Positions 1 to 5,781 of a stretch of 6,943 nt of DNA are shown here, piece after piece. The position numbers and the translations under genes are program-made. How positions within the stretch are numbered: the first letter of the stretch is position 1; each line of letters opens with the position of its first letter. The notes under the pieces were generated by a model. The model ran no database searches, was not told where the DNA came from, and saw nothing but the letters and a program-made list of their open reading frames with translations. The DNA is from Verrucomicrobiia bacterium (GTDB lineage: Bacteria; Verrucomicrobiota; Verrucomicrobiia; Limisphaerales; Palsa-1400), in assembly GCA_025934545.1 (NCBI GenBank), contig JAICXV010000118.1, forward strand, positions 1 through 6,943, read 5' to 3'.

Positions 1-503
1 ATTTCGAACCGGTTCCATTGGAACCCAAGATCGCCCTGCTCCGCGCCTCTGTTGTTATCGGTTCGTTGCTGGCTGATGGCATCGGCGACGCGATATTAGT
101 GCGCGGCGAATCCGGCGGCGGCCAAAGCCTTCGTCTAGCCTTTAATATTTTACAAGCTGCCGGTTGCCGCAGTTTCAAGACCGACTACGTCGCCTGCCCC
201 AGTTGCGGCCGCACCCTGTTCAATTTGCAAACCGTCACCGCGCAGATCAAAGAGCGCACGCAACATTTGAAAGGCGTGAAAATCGCCATCATGGGTTGCA
301 TCGTGAACGGACCTGGCGAAATGGCGGACGCGGACTTCGGTTACGTCGGCGGCGCGCCGAACAAAATCAATCTCTACGTCGGCAAATCGGCGGTCAAATT
401 CAACATTCCCGAAGCCGAAGCCGTCGATCGCTTGGTCGATTTGATTCGCGAACACGGCAAATGGGTCGAACCGGAAAAAGAGATGGCCACCGTTTCCGCA
501 TAA
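1..503 (+). CDS. ispG: IspG (GcpE), 4-hydroxy-3-methylbut-2-enyl-diphosphate synthase, long form, C-terminal part
   Basis: IspG reductively converts methylerythritol cyclodiphosphate to HMBPP, the penultimate step of the cytoplasmic MEP isoprenoid pathway, using a [4Fe-4S] cluster. Only the C-terminal domain is present. The reading frame is open from base 3 and the true start lies left of the window; the TTG at 18 is an internal Leu. The cluster-binding region is intact: CPSCGRT supplies two Cys (codons at 195 and 204), and CIVNGPGE supplies the third Cys (297) and the Glu ligand (318), seven residues apart as in E. coli IspG. The text around it (KTDYVACPSCGRTLF, then GPGEMADADFGYVGG) resembles the plant/chlamydial enzyme more than the short E. 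coli type, so the whole protein probably carries the extra central domain of the long form. A REP-like hairpin begins one base after the TAA stop. The family call is very secure; the long-form call is inference from the tail. Confidence 0.96.
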   Translation, partial: FEPVPLEPKIALLRASVVIGSLLADGIGDAILVRGESGGGQSLRLAFNILQAAGCRSFKTDYVACPSCGRTLFNLQTVTAQIKERTQHLKGVKIAIMGCIVNGPGEMADADFGYVGGAPNKINLYVGKSAVKFNIPEAEAVDRLVDLIREHGKWVEPEKEMATVSA

Positions 504-504
504 C

Positions 505-529
505 GGAGCGCGGGCTTCAGCCCGCTTCA
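505..529 (+). repeat. REP-like hairpin element 1 (left half of pair 1)
   Basis: This is a 25-base palindromic unit that starts one base after the ispG stop codon. It reads GGAGCGCGG, core GCTTCAGC, CCGCTTCA. The inner 16 bases form a perfect 7-bp stem (510-516 with 519-525) around a 2-base centre. The asymmetric outer arms, GGAGC on one side and TTCA on the other, give it a direction. It is the inverted relative of the unit at 586-610. There is no T-tract directly after the stem, so it is not a standard intrinsic terminator, although it could protect the 3' end of the ispG transcript. Confidence 0.8.
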
Positions 530-585
530 GCGTCGGTCGCGAACTAACTTTGAATTTTTTCTGACGTATTGAATCGAACTTAAGT

Positions 586-610
586 GGAAGCGGCATGAAT
601 GCCGCGCTCC
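586..610 (-). repeat. REP-like hairpin element 2 (right half of pair 1)
   Basis: This 25-base unit reads GGAAGCGG, core CATGAATG, CCGCGCTCC. It has a perfect 7-bp stem (590-596 with 599-605) around GA. Compared with the reverse complement of 505-529 it matches at 20 of 25 positions. Four of the five differences form two compensated base pairs in the stem core. It ends 10 bases before the ATG at 621, so the hairpin would sit in the leader of that gene if transcription reads through. Confidence 0.78.
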
Positions 611-620
611 AAAAACTGTT

Positions 621-881
621 ATGACACGTCAACAAGTGCTCGACCTTTATTTCATGGAAGCGCGCGCGAAGCTCATCGACATCGCCGCCTTTCTCGACCG
701 TCTCGACCGCGCGCCGGGTGAACCTGACTTCCGCCTCCGCGCCTTCATCAAGGCAATGCACGAGCTCCAAACCGAAGGCCCCAATCGCGCCGAAAAAGTT
801 TTACTGAGCTTGAGCGATCACACAACCGAACCCCTTGCGAAAGCAACCGTCAAAGGCGCCACTGGCGCATACCGCCAATAA
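621..881 (+). CDS. Unrecognised 86-residue protein preceding the EboB-like hydrolase
   Basis: I do not recognise this as a named family. It is small and charged, appears largely helical, and has no signal peptide, membrane segment or Cys pair. The N-terminal half (residues 1-50) reads like two amphipathic helices, including VLDLYFMEARAKLIDIAAFL. The C-terminal 25 residues contain a short Thr/Ala/Lys-rich stretch (TTEPLAKATVKGATGA). It is probably a real gene: it starts with ATG in a clean gap and ends only 3 bases before the start of the TatD-like gene, an arrangement that suggests translational coupling. No good Shine-Dalgarno sequence is visible, and a REP-like hairpin ends 10 bases upstream. 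It does not look like EboA, the usual unknown member of ebo clusters, which is roughly three times longer. It may be a lineage-specific partner of the two genes downstream; that function is inference from position only. Confidence 0.75.
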   Translation: MTRQQVLDLYFMEARAKLIDIAAFLDRLDRAPGEPDFRLRAFIKAMHELQTEGPNRAEKVLLSLSDHTTEPLAKATVKGATGAYRQ

Positions 882-884
882 AGT

Positions 885-1688
885 ATGCGTTACATCGAAC
901 CACACGGGCACATGGTCAGCCGCACGACGGATGATTACACCGCTATGGCGATGGCTGGTTGCGCGTGCGTTTGCGAACCCGCCTTCTGGGCCGGATTCGA
1001 CCGCAGTTCCGTGGACGGTTTCTATGATTACTTCTGCCAATTGACGGAACACGAACCGGCGCGCGCCGCCAAATTCGGTCTACCTCATTACACATGGCTT
1101 TGCATCAATCCCAAAGAAGCTGAAGACGTGAAGCTCGCCGAAGAAGTCATCGACATCATTCCAAAATTTTTGGACAAGCCAAATGTATTAGGCATTGGCG
1201 AAATCGGCCTCAATAAAAACAGCCGAAACGAACTCCGCGTTTTCGAAAAACACGTCGACCTCGCCGCGAAACACGATCAACTCATCCTCATCCACACCCC
1301 GCACCTTGAGGACAAATTGAAAGGCACGCGACTGATTGTCGACGCGCTCAAAAACGACAAACGAATCAAGCCTGAACGCGTTATCATCGATCATGTCGAA
1401 GAACACACCATTAAACTCGTGCTCGATTCCGGGTTTTGGGCCGGCATGACCTTGTATCCGGAATCCAAATGCACGAGCGCCCGCGCGATCGACATGATTG
1501 ATATTTATGGCGACGAACGTTTATGGATGAACAGCGCGTGCGACTGGGGCGTCAGCGTTCCGCTGGCCGTTCCGCGCACCGCCCTCGAAATGAAAAAACG
1601 CGGGCACTCCGCCGATTTCATCGACAAGATGATTTATCAAAACCCGCTCAAGTTTTTATCGCAAACGCCGCGATTTAAATTACCATGA
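885..1688 (+). CDS. eboB: TatD-family metal-dependent hydrolase, EboB-like
   Basis: This is a cytoplasmic TIM-barrel hydrolase of the TatD/amidohydrolase type, 267 residues, full length for the family. The metal-site motifs appear in order: PHGHM (His7, His9) at the N terminus, GIGEIGLN (Glu106), LIHTPH (His137, His140), VIIDHVEE (Asp169, His170) and SACDWG (Asp220). It matches the branch found in ebo/EDB clusters through MVSRTTDDY directly after the HxH motif, EPAFWAG at 31-37 and [14 protein letters not shown] near the C terminus, rather than the DNase-like TatD proteins. In ebo clusters the gene sits beside eboE, as here, with only 9 bases between stop and start. Its substrate is unknown; in other bacteria these clusters have been linked to handling or export of secondary metabolites such as the scytonemin monomer. 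The ATG at 885 follows the previous stop by 3 bases. The superfamily call is very secure, the EboB label strong. Confidence 0.88.
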   Translation: MRYIEPHGHMVSRTTDDYTAMAMAGCACVCEPAFWAGFDRSSVDGFYDYFCQLTEHEPARAAKFGLPHYTWLCINPKEAEDVKLAEEVIDIIPKFLDKPNVLGIGEIGLNKNSRNELRVFEKHVDLAAKHDQLILIHTPHLEDKLKGTRLIVDALKNDKRIKPERVIIDHVEEHTIKLVLDSGFWAGMTLYPESKCTSARAIDMIDIYGDERLWMNSACDWGVSVPLAVPRTALEMKKRGHSADFIDKMIYQNPLKFLSQTPRFKLP

Positions 1689-1697
1689 GCTCGCCGC

Positions 1698-2849
1698 ATG
1701 CAACTCAAGAGCAACATCCATCTCGGCTATTGCACGAACGTTCATCGCGGCCAAACCTGGGCTGAGACTTTCTCCTCGTTACAATGCATCACGCTTGAGG
1801 TCAAAAAGCGTGTCTGCCCGAAAGCGCGCTACGGCATTGGCCTTCGGTTGAGCCACGAGGCGGCGTGGGAATTGAGCCGCGACAACCAGATTGCGAAGTT
1901 CCGCCAATGGCTCGACAAAAACGGCTGTTACGTTTTTACGATCAATGGATTTCCCGAAGGCCGTTTTCACGGCGAAGGGGTGAAGGAAAAAGTTTATCTC
2001 CCGGATTGGACTTCACCGGAACGACTCGACTACACGAATCTTCTCTTCGATGTTCTCGCCGAAATTGCGCCCGGCGAGATGGAAGGCTCCGTCAGCACGT
2101 TGCCCGGTTCGTTTAAAGAATTCGTCAAAACTCCGGAACAACTTCGCGCCATTCGCAGCAACCTTTTCAAAGCCGTCGAGCACGCCGCTCGTGTCAGTGA
2201 CCTCACCGGCCGTCGCATGCATCTTGGCGTCGAGCCCGAGCCATTATGTCTTTGGGAAACGACTTACGAGACGTGCATGTTCTTTCAGCGTCTTCGCGCC
2301 GAGCACCAGAACGATCCTAAAATCGACGAGCACCTCGGCGTCAATTACGACACTTGTCACATCGCGATGCAGTATGAAGATCCAGCGCCGGCGATTGCTC
2401 TCCTGAAAAAGCACAACGTCCGCCTGAGCAAGCTCCATCTCAGTTCCGCCGTAAAAGCAAAAGATTCCGAAGACGCCCGCGTCGCGTTATCGCCGTTTGT
2501 TGAAAGCACCTATTTGCATCAGGTCATTGCCCGCAATGCCGATGACAGGCTGACGCGCTATCGCGATTTGCCGGACGCGCTGAACAGCGAGCCTGCTGAT
2601 GAATGGCGTGTTCATTTTCACGTTCCGTTGCCGTGGACCGGCGACGGCGTCCTCGAAAACACCGCCGACCATCTGACCGGCGTGCTCGACATTCTCGCGC
2701 AGGATCCGTCGATGTGTTCGCATCTGGAAATGGAAACCTACACGTGGGAAGTCATGCCGCACGAATTGAAGAGCCGCAGCGTCGTCGATCAGTTGGCGAT
2801 GGAATACGACTGGACACTTGCGCGATTGGCCGAACGCGGGCTGGCCTGA
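1698..2849 (+). CDS. eboE: EboE-like xylose-isomerase-type TIM-barrel protein
   Basis: This 383-residue protein matches my memory of the family annotated as metabolite traffic protein EboE, a branch of the sugar isomerase/AP-endonuclease-2 TIM barrels. Family-typical stretches are HLGYCTNVHRGQTW (8-21), GIGLRLS (46-52), YVFTINGFPEGRFHG (78-92), VYLPDWTSPERLDYT (99-113) and the C-terminal LEMETYTWEVMP (343-354). Likely metal or active-site residues for this fold are Glu179 in GVEPEP, Asp218 and His221 in NYDTCH, His247 in KLHLSS, His306/His308 in VHFHVP and Glu346; these assignments are inferred from the fold. Length is normal and no signal peptide is visible. In cyanobacteria Ebo proteins are needed to move the scytonemin monomer to the periplasm, and in Pseudomonas the related EDB genes affect nematode avoidance, but the reaction is not known. 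The usual neighbours EboC (UbiA-like prenyltransferase) and EboD (dehydroquinate-synthase-like) are absent between eboB and eboE. Confidence 0.88.
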   Translation: MQLKSNIHLGYCTNVHRGQTWAETFSSLQCITLEVKKRVCPKARYGIGLRLSHEAAWELSRDNQIAKFRQWLDKNGCYVFTINGFPEGRFHGEGVKEKVYLPDWTSPERLDYTNLLFDVLAEIAPGEMEGSVSTLPGSFKEFVKTPEQLRAIRSNLFKAVEHAARVSDLTGRRMHLGVEPEPLCLWETTYETCMFFQRLRAEHQNDPKIDEHLGVNYDTCHIAMQYEDPAPAIALLKKHNVRLSKLHLSSAVKAKDSEDARVALSPFVESTYLHQVIARNADDRLTRYRDLPDALNSEPADEWRVHFHVPLPWTGDGVLENTADHLTGVLDILAQDPSMCSHLEMETYTWEVMPHELKSRSVVDQLAMEYDWTLARLAERGLA

Positions 2850-2870
2850 GTGGGCACGTCCGGTTTGATA

Positions 2871-2895
2871 GGCGCGCGGACTTGAGTCCGCTTCA
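2871..2895 (+). repeat. REP-like hairpin element 3 (left half of pair 2)
   Basis: This 25-base unit reads GGCGCGCGG, core ACTTGAGT, CCGCTTCA. It has a perfect 7-bp stem (2876-2882 with 2885-2891) around TG and starts 21 bases after the eboE stop. Its reverse complement matches 2951-2975 at 24 of 25 positions, the exception being a C in place of A at 2873. There is no following T-run to make it an intrinsic terminator. Confidence 0.82.
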
Positions 2896-2950
2896 AGTTC
2901 AGCTTCTCTAAAACCGTTGAATTAATTGAGCACTGGTTGTGTCCGTGCAC

Positions 2951-2975
2951 TGAAGCGGACTCAAGTCCGCGCTCC
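2951..2975 (-). repeat. REP-like hairpin element 4 (right half of pair 2)
   Basis: This 25-base unit reads TGAAGCGG, core ACTCAAGT, CCGCGCTCC, with a perfect 7-bp stem (2955-2961 with 2964-2970) around CA. It shares both flanks with the unit at 586-610 while the stem core differs. It is 90 bases upstream of the CPBP gene start. Confidence 0.82.
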
Positions 2976-3064
2976 GTCGCCGCCGAAGGACGACGATCAC
3001 ATTAATTCTCGCCCCCTCAGTTAAGCCGCTTGCTGACACGCGCGCCTCTGTTTACGTTAGCGCG

Positions 3065-3820
3065 ATGTTGTCACACAAACCGTGGAGCGGAGAAGCAGTC
3101 TTCAGGCTGCTGCTGGGCATATTCGCCACCTGGTGCTTTGGCAACATTCTCGCAGCGCTGGTGTTCCATTCGAAAATTGTCGCGAACGAAGATACTCGCC
3201 GCATGGTCGGCATCATCGCTTCCGTATTGTTTCTCCAACTCGGAGCAGTCATCTGGATCGCGTTCTTTCTCCGTGAACACCATCTTTCGTGGAAGCAAGG
3301 GTTCGGAGTGGGGCGGCCCAACAGCGCGTTGGCCATCATTCTCGGCGTGCTCGCTGGAATGCTCGTCCTGCCCATCGCACAAGAATTAATCGTAATGTCA
3401 GAGTGGGTCATGCTCCATTTGCACATGCAGCCGGTCGCGCAAACCGTCGTCCAGGAATTGCAAAAACCAGAAGTGCCCAGCACGCAAAGAGCTTTCCTCG
3501 CCATCATCGCTATCGTTGGAGCGCCCATCGTGGAAGAGATGTTGTTCCGCGGGTTGCTATATACGAGCATCAAGCAGATCGGCTTCCCGCGCTTTGCCTT
3601 TATCGGAACGTCAATGCTCTTCGCCGCATTTCACATGAGCGTGGTGACCTTCGTGCCGCTCATGTTTTTCGCGATGATATTGATTTTACTTTACGAATCG
3701 ACCGACAACCTCCTCGCGCCCATCGCTGCGCATAGCGTTTTCAATTTCGCCAATTTCCTGCTCCTCGTATTTCAAGACGAAGCCAGCCGCGGCCTGCCTA
3801 CTCCCAGCCCGATCCATTAA
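3065..3820 (+). CDS. CPBP-family (CAAX/Abi-type) intramembrane glutamic protease
   Basis: This is an integral inner-membrane protein of 251 residues with about six to eight hydrophobic segments (roughly 11-34, 48-68, 87-109, 143-156, 176-211 and 214-235). It carries the three CPBP signature motifs: EEMLFRG with Glu157, Glu158 and Arg162; FAAFH with Phe186 and His190; and AHSVFNFAN with His223 and Asn227. All catalytic-site residues of the family (Rce1-like) are present, so it is probably an active intramembrane protease. Its substrate cannot be told: bacterial members range from maturation and immunity of bacteriocins to protein-sorting roles, and most are uncharacterised. No bacteriocin-like peptide gene is adjacent. 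The ATG at 3065 has no clear ribosome binding site. The thiL start follows the stop by only 6 bases, so it is probably the first gene of a four-gene operon. Confidence 0.9.
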   Translation: MLSHKPWSGEAVFRLLLGIFATWCFGNILAALVFHSKIVANEDTRRMVGIIASVLFLQLGAVIWIAFFLREHHLSWKQGFGVGRPNSALAIILGVLAGMLVLPIAQELIVMSEWVMLHLHMQPVAQTVVQELQKPEVPSTQRAFLAIIAIVGAPIVEEMLFRGLLYTSIKQIGFPRFAFIGTSMLFAAFHMSVVTFVPLMFFAMILILLYESTDNLLAPIAAHSVFNFANFLLLVFQDEASRGLPTPSPIH

Positions 3821-3826
3821 CACAGC

Positions 3827-4759
3827 GTGAACGAGTTCGATCTCATTGCGAAACTGACAAAATCGTTGCCGACAAATTCGTCGGTTATTGCCACCGCAGG
3901 CGACGATTGCGCGGTGCTTGATTCGGGTCAGCCCGGCCGGTATTTACTTTTCAAAACGGACGCCGTTGTCGAAGGCATTCACTTTGAGTCCGGCGCTGAT
4001 CCCGCATCCGTTGGCCACAAAGCGCTGGCACGTTGCTTAAGCGACATTGCCGCGATGGCCGGACGCCCCATTGCCGCGCTGGTCACGATTGCATTGCCAA
4101 AAACTTTTGATGTCGATTACGTGCAGAAAATTTATCACGGGATGGACGCTCTGGCGCGGCGTTACAATGTGGCCATTGTCGGCGGCGAAACGACGACCAA
4201 TCCGGAACGCATGCTCATCTCAATTTCCCTGCTTGGTGATGTGGCGAGCGATAAATGCGCCATGCGCTCTGGCGCGAAGGCCGGTGATGCGCTGTTTGTG
4301 ACCGGCGATCTTGGCGGCTCCATCGCCGAGAAACATTTGCAATTCGAACCGCGCATCAATGAAGCGCATTGGCTGATGGAAAATTTTTCGCTCCACGCGA
4401 TGATTGATTTGAGCGATGGGCTCGCGGGCGACCTCCGGCACATTTTAAGCGCAAGCAAAGTCGGCGCAGAAATCCGCGCCGCGTCGATTCCCGTGAGCCG
4501 CGCGGCAAAGCTGCACGCGAAGTTGAAACCAAACGGCAAAACGCCGCTGATCGCTGCGCTCAGTGACGGGGAAGATTTCGAACTCTTATTTGCCTTGCCG
4601 AGCAAAGATGCAGTCGAACTGCTCGACCGTTGGAAACAACAATTCCCTCAAACGCGCCTGACCTGCATCGGCAAAATCACCGCCACGCCCGGCTTGAAGA
4701 TCCGCGATCAACATGGCGTGCGCGAATTGAACATCCATGGCTACGCACATTTCTCATAG
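3827..4759 (+). CDS. thiL: Thiamine-monophosphate kinase ThiL
   Basis: ThiL uses ATP to phosphorylate thiamine monophosphate to thiamine diphosphate, the active cofactor, in the cytoplasm. It belongs to the PurM/HypE/SelD fold. At 310 residues it is close to the usual 320-330. Motifs in order are GDDCAVLD (near residue 26), KTDAVVEGIHF (46-56), the helix LARCLSDIAAMAGRP, GGETTTNP, SGAKAGDALFVTGDLGGS, MIDLSDGLAGDL and GEDFELLFAL near the C terminus. The Asp-rich Mg/ATP-binding positions of the family appear intact. The start is a GTG at 3827, chosen because NEFDLIAKL immediately after it is the normal N terminus and the upstream stop is only 6 bases away. Its last 23 bases overlap the tsaE start. 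No other thiamine gene or TPP riboswitch is visible here, so thiL is uncoupled from thiamine biosynthesis genes. Confidence 0.96.
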   Translation: MNEFDLIAKLTKSLPTNSSVIATAGDDCAVLDSGQPGRYLLFKTDAVVEGIHFESGADPASVGHKALARCLSDIAAMAGRPIAALVTIALPKTFDVDYVQKIYHGMDALARRYNVAIVGGETTTNPERMLISISLLGDVASDKCAMRSGAKAGDALFVTGDLGGSIAEKHLQFEPRINEAHWLMENFSLHAMIDLSDGLAGDLRHILSASKVGAEIRAASIPVSRAAKLHAKLKPNGKTPLIAALSDGEDFELLFALPSKDAVELLDRWKQQFPQTRLTCIGKITATPGLKIRDQHGVRELNIHGYAHFS

Positions 4760-5174
4760 CGCCACGGAAACTGAAGCGTTGGGAGAAACGTGGGGACGCG
4801 AAGCAACTCTTGGGTTGGTTATCGGCTTGTCTGGCGACCTCGGCGCTGGGAAGACTCAGCTCACAAAAGGCATCGCGCGCGGCCTTGGCGTCAAAGAACG
4901 CATCTTGTCGCCGACGTTTGCGCTCGTGAACGAATATCGCAGCGGACGTCTGCCACTATTCCATCTCGACCTTTATCGCCTCGACACACGCCAACAGGTT
5001 ATCGGCGCCGGTTTGGAACAATACCTGGTCGACCCGGAGGGCGTCACCGTTGTTGAATGGATCGAACGATGGAACGAGCCACGCCGCGACAGTTGCACAA
5101 AAATACGTTTTGTTCGCATTCATCAACTCAACGAAACCGACCGCGAAATAACTTATGAAGATTTTGGCGGTTGA
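4737..5174 (+). CDS. tsaE: TsaE, tRNA t6A biosynthesis ATPase
   Basis: TsaE is a small P-loop ATPase that works with TsaB and TsaD to regenerate the complex that transfers the threonylcarbamoyl group to A37 of ANN-decoding tRNAs. The sequence shows Walker A GDLGAGKT (33-40) with QLTKGIARGLG after it, SPTFALVNEY (58-67), HLDLYRL (76-82) and VVEWIERW (105-112), all diagnostic of TsaE. The length of 145 residues is normal. The ATG at 4737 lies inside the end of thiL (23-base overlap). It is supported because the preceding helix (ETEALGETWGREA) is the expected TsaE N terminus and no better start lies downstream. It overlaps tsaB by 20 bases, so the two proteins are probably made by coupled translation. 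Confidence 0.95.
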   Translation: MATHISHSATETEALGETWGREATLGLVIGLSGDLGAGKTQLTKGIARGLGVKERILSPTFALVNEYRSGRLPLFHLDLYRLDTRQQVIGAGLEQYLVDPEGVTVVEWIERWNEPRRDSCTKIRFVRIHQLNETDREITYEDFGG

Positions 5175-5781
5175 GTTTTCTTCAGAACGTCGAAGCGTCG
5201 CCGTTGTCGACAATGGCGTCGTCCTTTCCCAAGCCGTTGCCATCGGAGGACGCGCCGCCATTGACCTTGTCGACCAGGCGCTGGGTGAAAGCAAAGTTCA
5301 ACGCGAACAAATCGATTGCATTGCCGTTGGCGTCGGGCCCGGGTCGTATACCGGAATTCGCGGCGCAATATCTTTGGCCCAAGGATGGCAATTAGCAAAA
5401 GACATAAAGTTAATCGGCATCAGCAGCGTGGAATGCATCGCGGCGCAAGCTCGGCATAATAAAACGTTCGGAAACATTGCAATAGCGGTCGACGCGCAAC
5501 GCGAAGAATTCTACATCGGGCGATACCAAATCGATCTCACCGCTTACAAAGAAACCGAACCGTTGCGAATCGTGCCTGCCCACGAGGCCCGGCAGTTGCA
5601 GGAACAAGGCGTTATAATAATTGGCCCTGACGCAGAAGCATTTGGTGGCCGCCAACTTTTCCCCGAAGCCGCAAGCCTTGGAATCCTCGCCGCAACAAAA
5701 ACGCATTTTATTTCTGGAGAAAACCTCGAACCGATCTATTTGCGCGAGACGGCCTTCGTCAAAGTTAAACCGCTCAAGTAA
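5155..5781 (+). CDS. tsaB: TsaB, tRNA t6A biosynthesis protein (TsaD partner)
   Basis: TsaB (formerly YeaZ) is a catalytically inactive ASKHA-fold paralogue of TsaD. It binds TsaD and is required for t6A37 tRNA modification in bacteria. Signatures are the N-terminal MKILAVEFSS strand, GVGPGSYTGIRGAISLAQGW (59-78), GISSVECIA, and AVDAQREEFYIGRY, corresponding to the conserved DARxxEVY-type segment. At 208 residues it is slightly shorter than the 220-230 common in the family, the difference lying at the C-terminal end. The ATG at 5155 lies 20 bases inside tsaE and gives the canonical N terminus. The stop overlaps the convergent SDR gene by 8 bases, leaving no intergenic terminator. TsaD and TsaC are not encoded in this window. 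Confidence 0.95.
   Translation: MKILAVEFSSERRSVAVVDNGVVLSQAVAIGGRAAIDLVDQALGESKVQREQIDCIAVGVGPGSYTGIRGAISLAQGWQLAKDIKLIGISSVECIAAQARHNKTFGNIAIAVDAQREEFYIGRYQIDLTAYKETEPLRIVPAHEARQLQEQGVIIIGPDAEAFGGRQLFPEAASLGILAATKTHFISGENLEPIYLRETAFVKVKPLK

Larger units (their letters stand above)
505..610. repeat. Composite inverted REP-like pair 1 (BIME-like)
   Basis: Two 25-base palindromic units (505-529 and 586-610) lie in opposite orientation on either side of a 56-base AT-richer spacer. The outer 9 bases GGAGCGCGG (505-513) are perfectly complementary to CCGCGCTCC (602-610), and CCGCTTC (522-528) is complementary to GAAGCGG (587-593). The pair can therefore fold either as two small hairpins or as one long stem. 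It fills nearly all of the gap between ispG and the 86-residue gene. The layout closely matches the pair at 2871-2975. Such paired palindromes are typical of REP/BIME elements spread by RAYT transposases; no such transposase is in this window. Confidence 0.75.
2871..2975. repeat. Composite inverted REP-like pair 2 (BIME-like)
   Basis: Two nearly identical 25-base palindromes (2871-2895 and 2951-2975) face each other across a 55-base spacer, 105 bases in all. The first pair is 106 bases in all. The spacers differ in sequence, but both contain TTGAATT at nearly the same offset from the left unit (550-556 and 2917-2923). Folded on itself, the pair gives a 25-bp stem with one mismatch. It lies in the 215-base gap between eboE and the CPBP protease gene. 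The rest of that gap (2976-3064) holds nothing I can recognise. Confidence 0.78.

Noticed and set aside
505..529. Intrinsic terminator for ispG
   Set aside because: The stem is strong but no T-tract follows it. The nearest T-run (555-560) is about 30 bases further on, and the same palindrome recurs elsewhere as a repeat.
550..580. Promoter in the AT-rich spacer of REP pair 1
   Set aside because: TTGAAT at 550-555 resembles a -35 box, but candidate -10 boxes are at the wrong spacing. The same TTGAATT occurs in the other REP spacer, so it is better read as part of the repeat.
150..770. 206-codon open frame on the minus strand
   Set aside because: It runs antisense to the conserved ispG tail, crosses the REP pair and enters the 86-residue gene. 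Its protein is low-complexity with no recognisable motif, so it is a shadow of GC-biased coding.
621..881. Assignment of the 86-residue gene as EboA
   Set aside because: Its position fits, but it is about a third of EboA length and shares no recognisable sequence with it.
2871..2975. Short CRISPR array
   Set aside because: There are only two units and they are inverted, not direct repeats. Each is a symmetric palindrome, and there are no cas genes.
3029..3064. Sigma-70 promoter for the CPBP-thiL operon
   Set aside because: TTGCTG near 3030 is a possible -35 box, but no acceptable -10 box lies at the right distance. Calling it would be guesswork.
3052..3573. 173-codon open frame on the minus strand
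   Set aside because: It is fully antisense to the CPBP protease, which has all its family motifs. The translated text has no domain-like character.
3065..3820. CPBP protein as a bacteriocin-immunity or phage-defence (Abi) protein
   Set aside because: The motifs support an intramembrane protease, but no toxin, bacteriocin or defence gene is adjacent. The neighbours are housekeeping genes.
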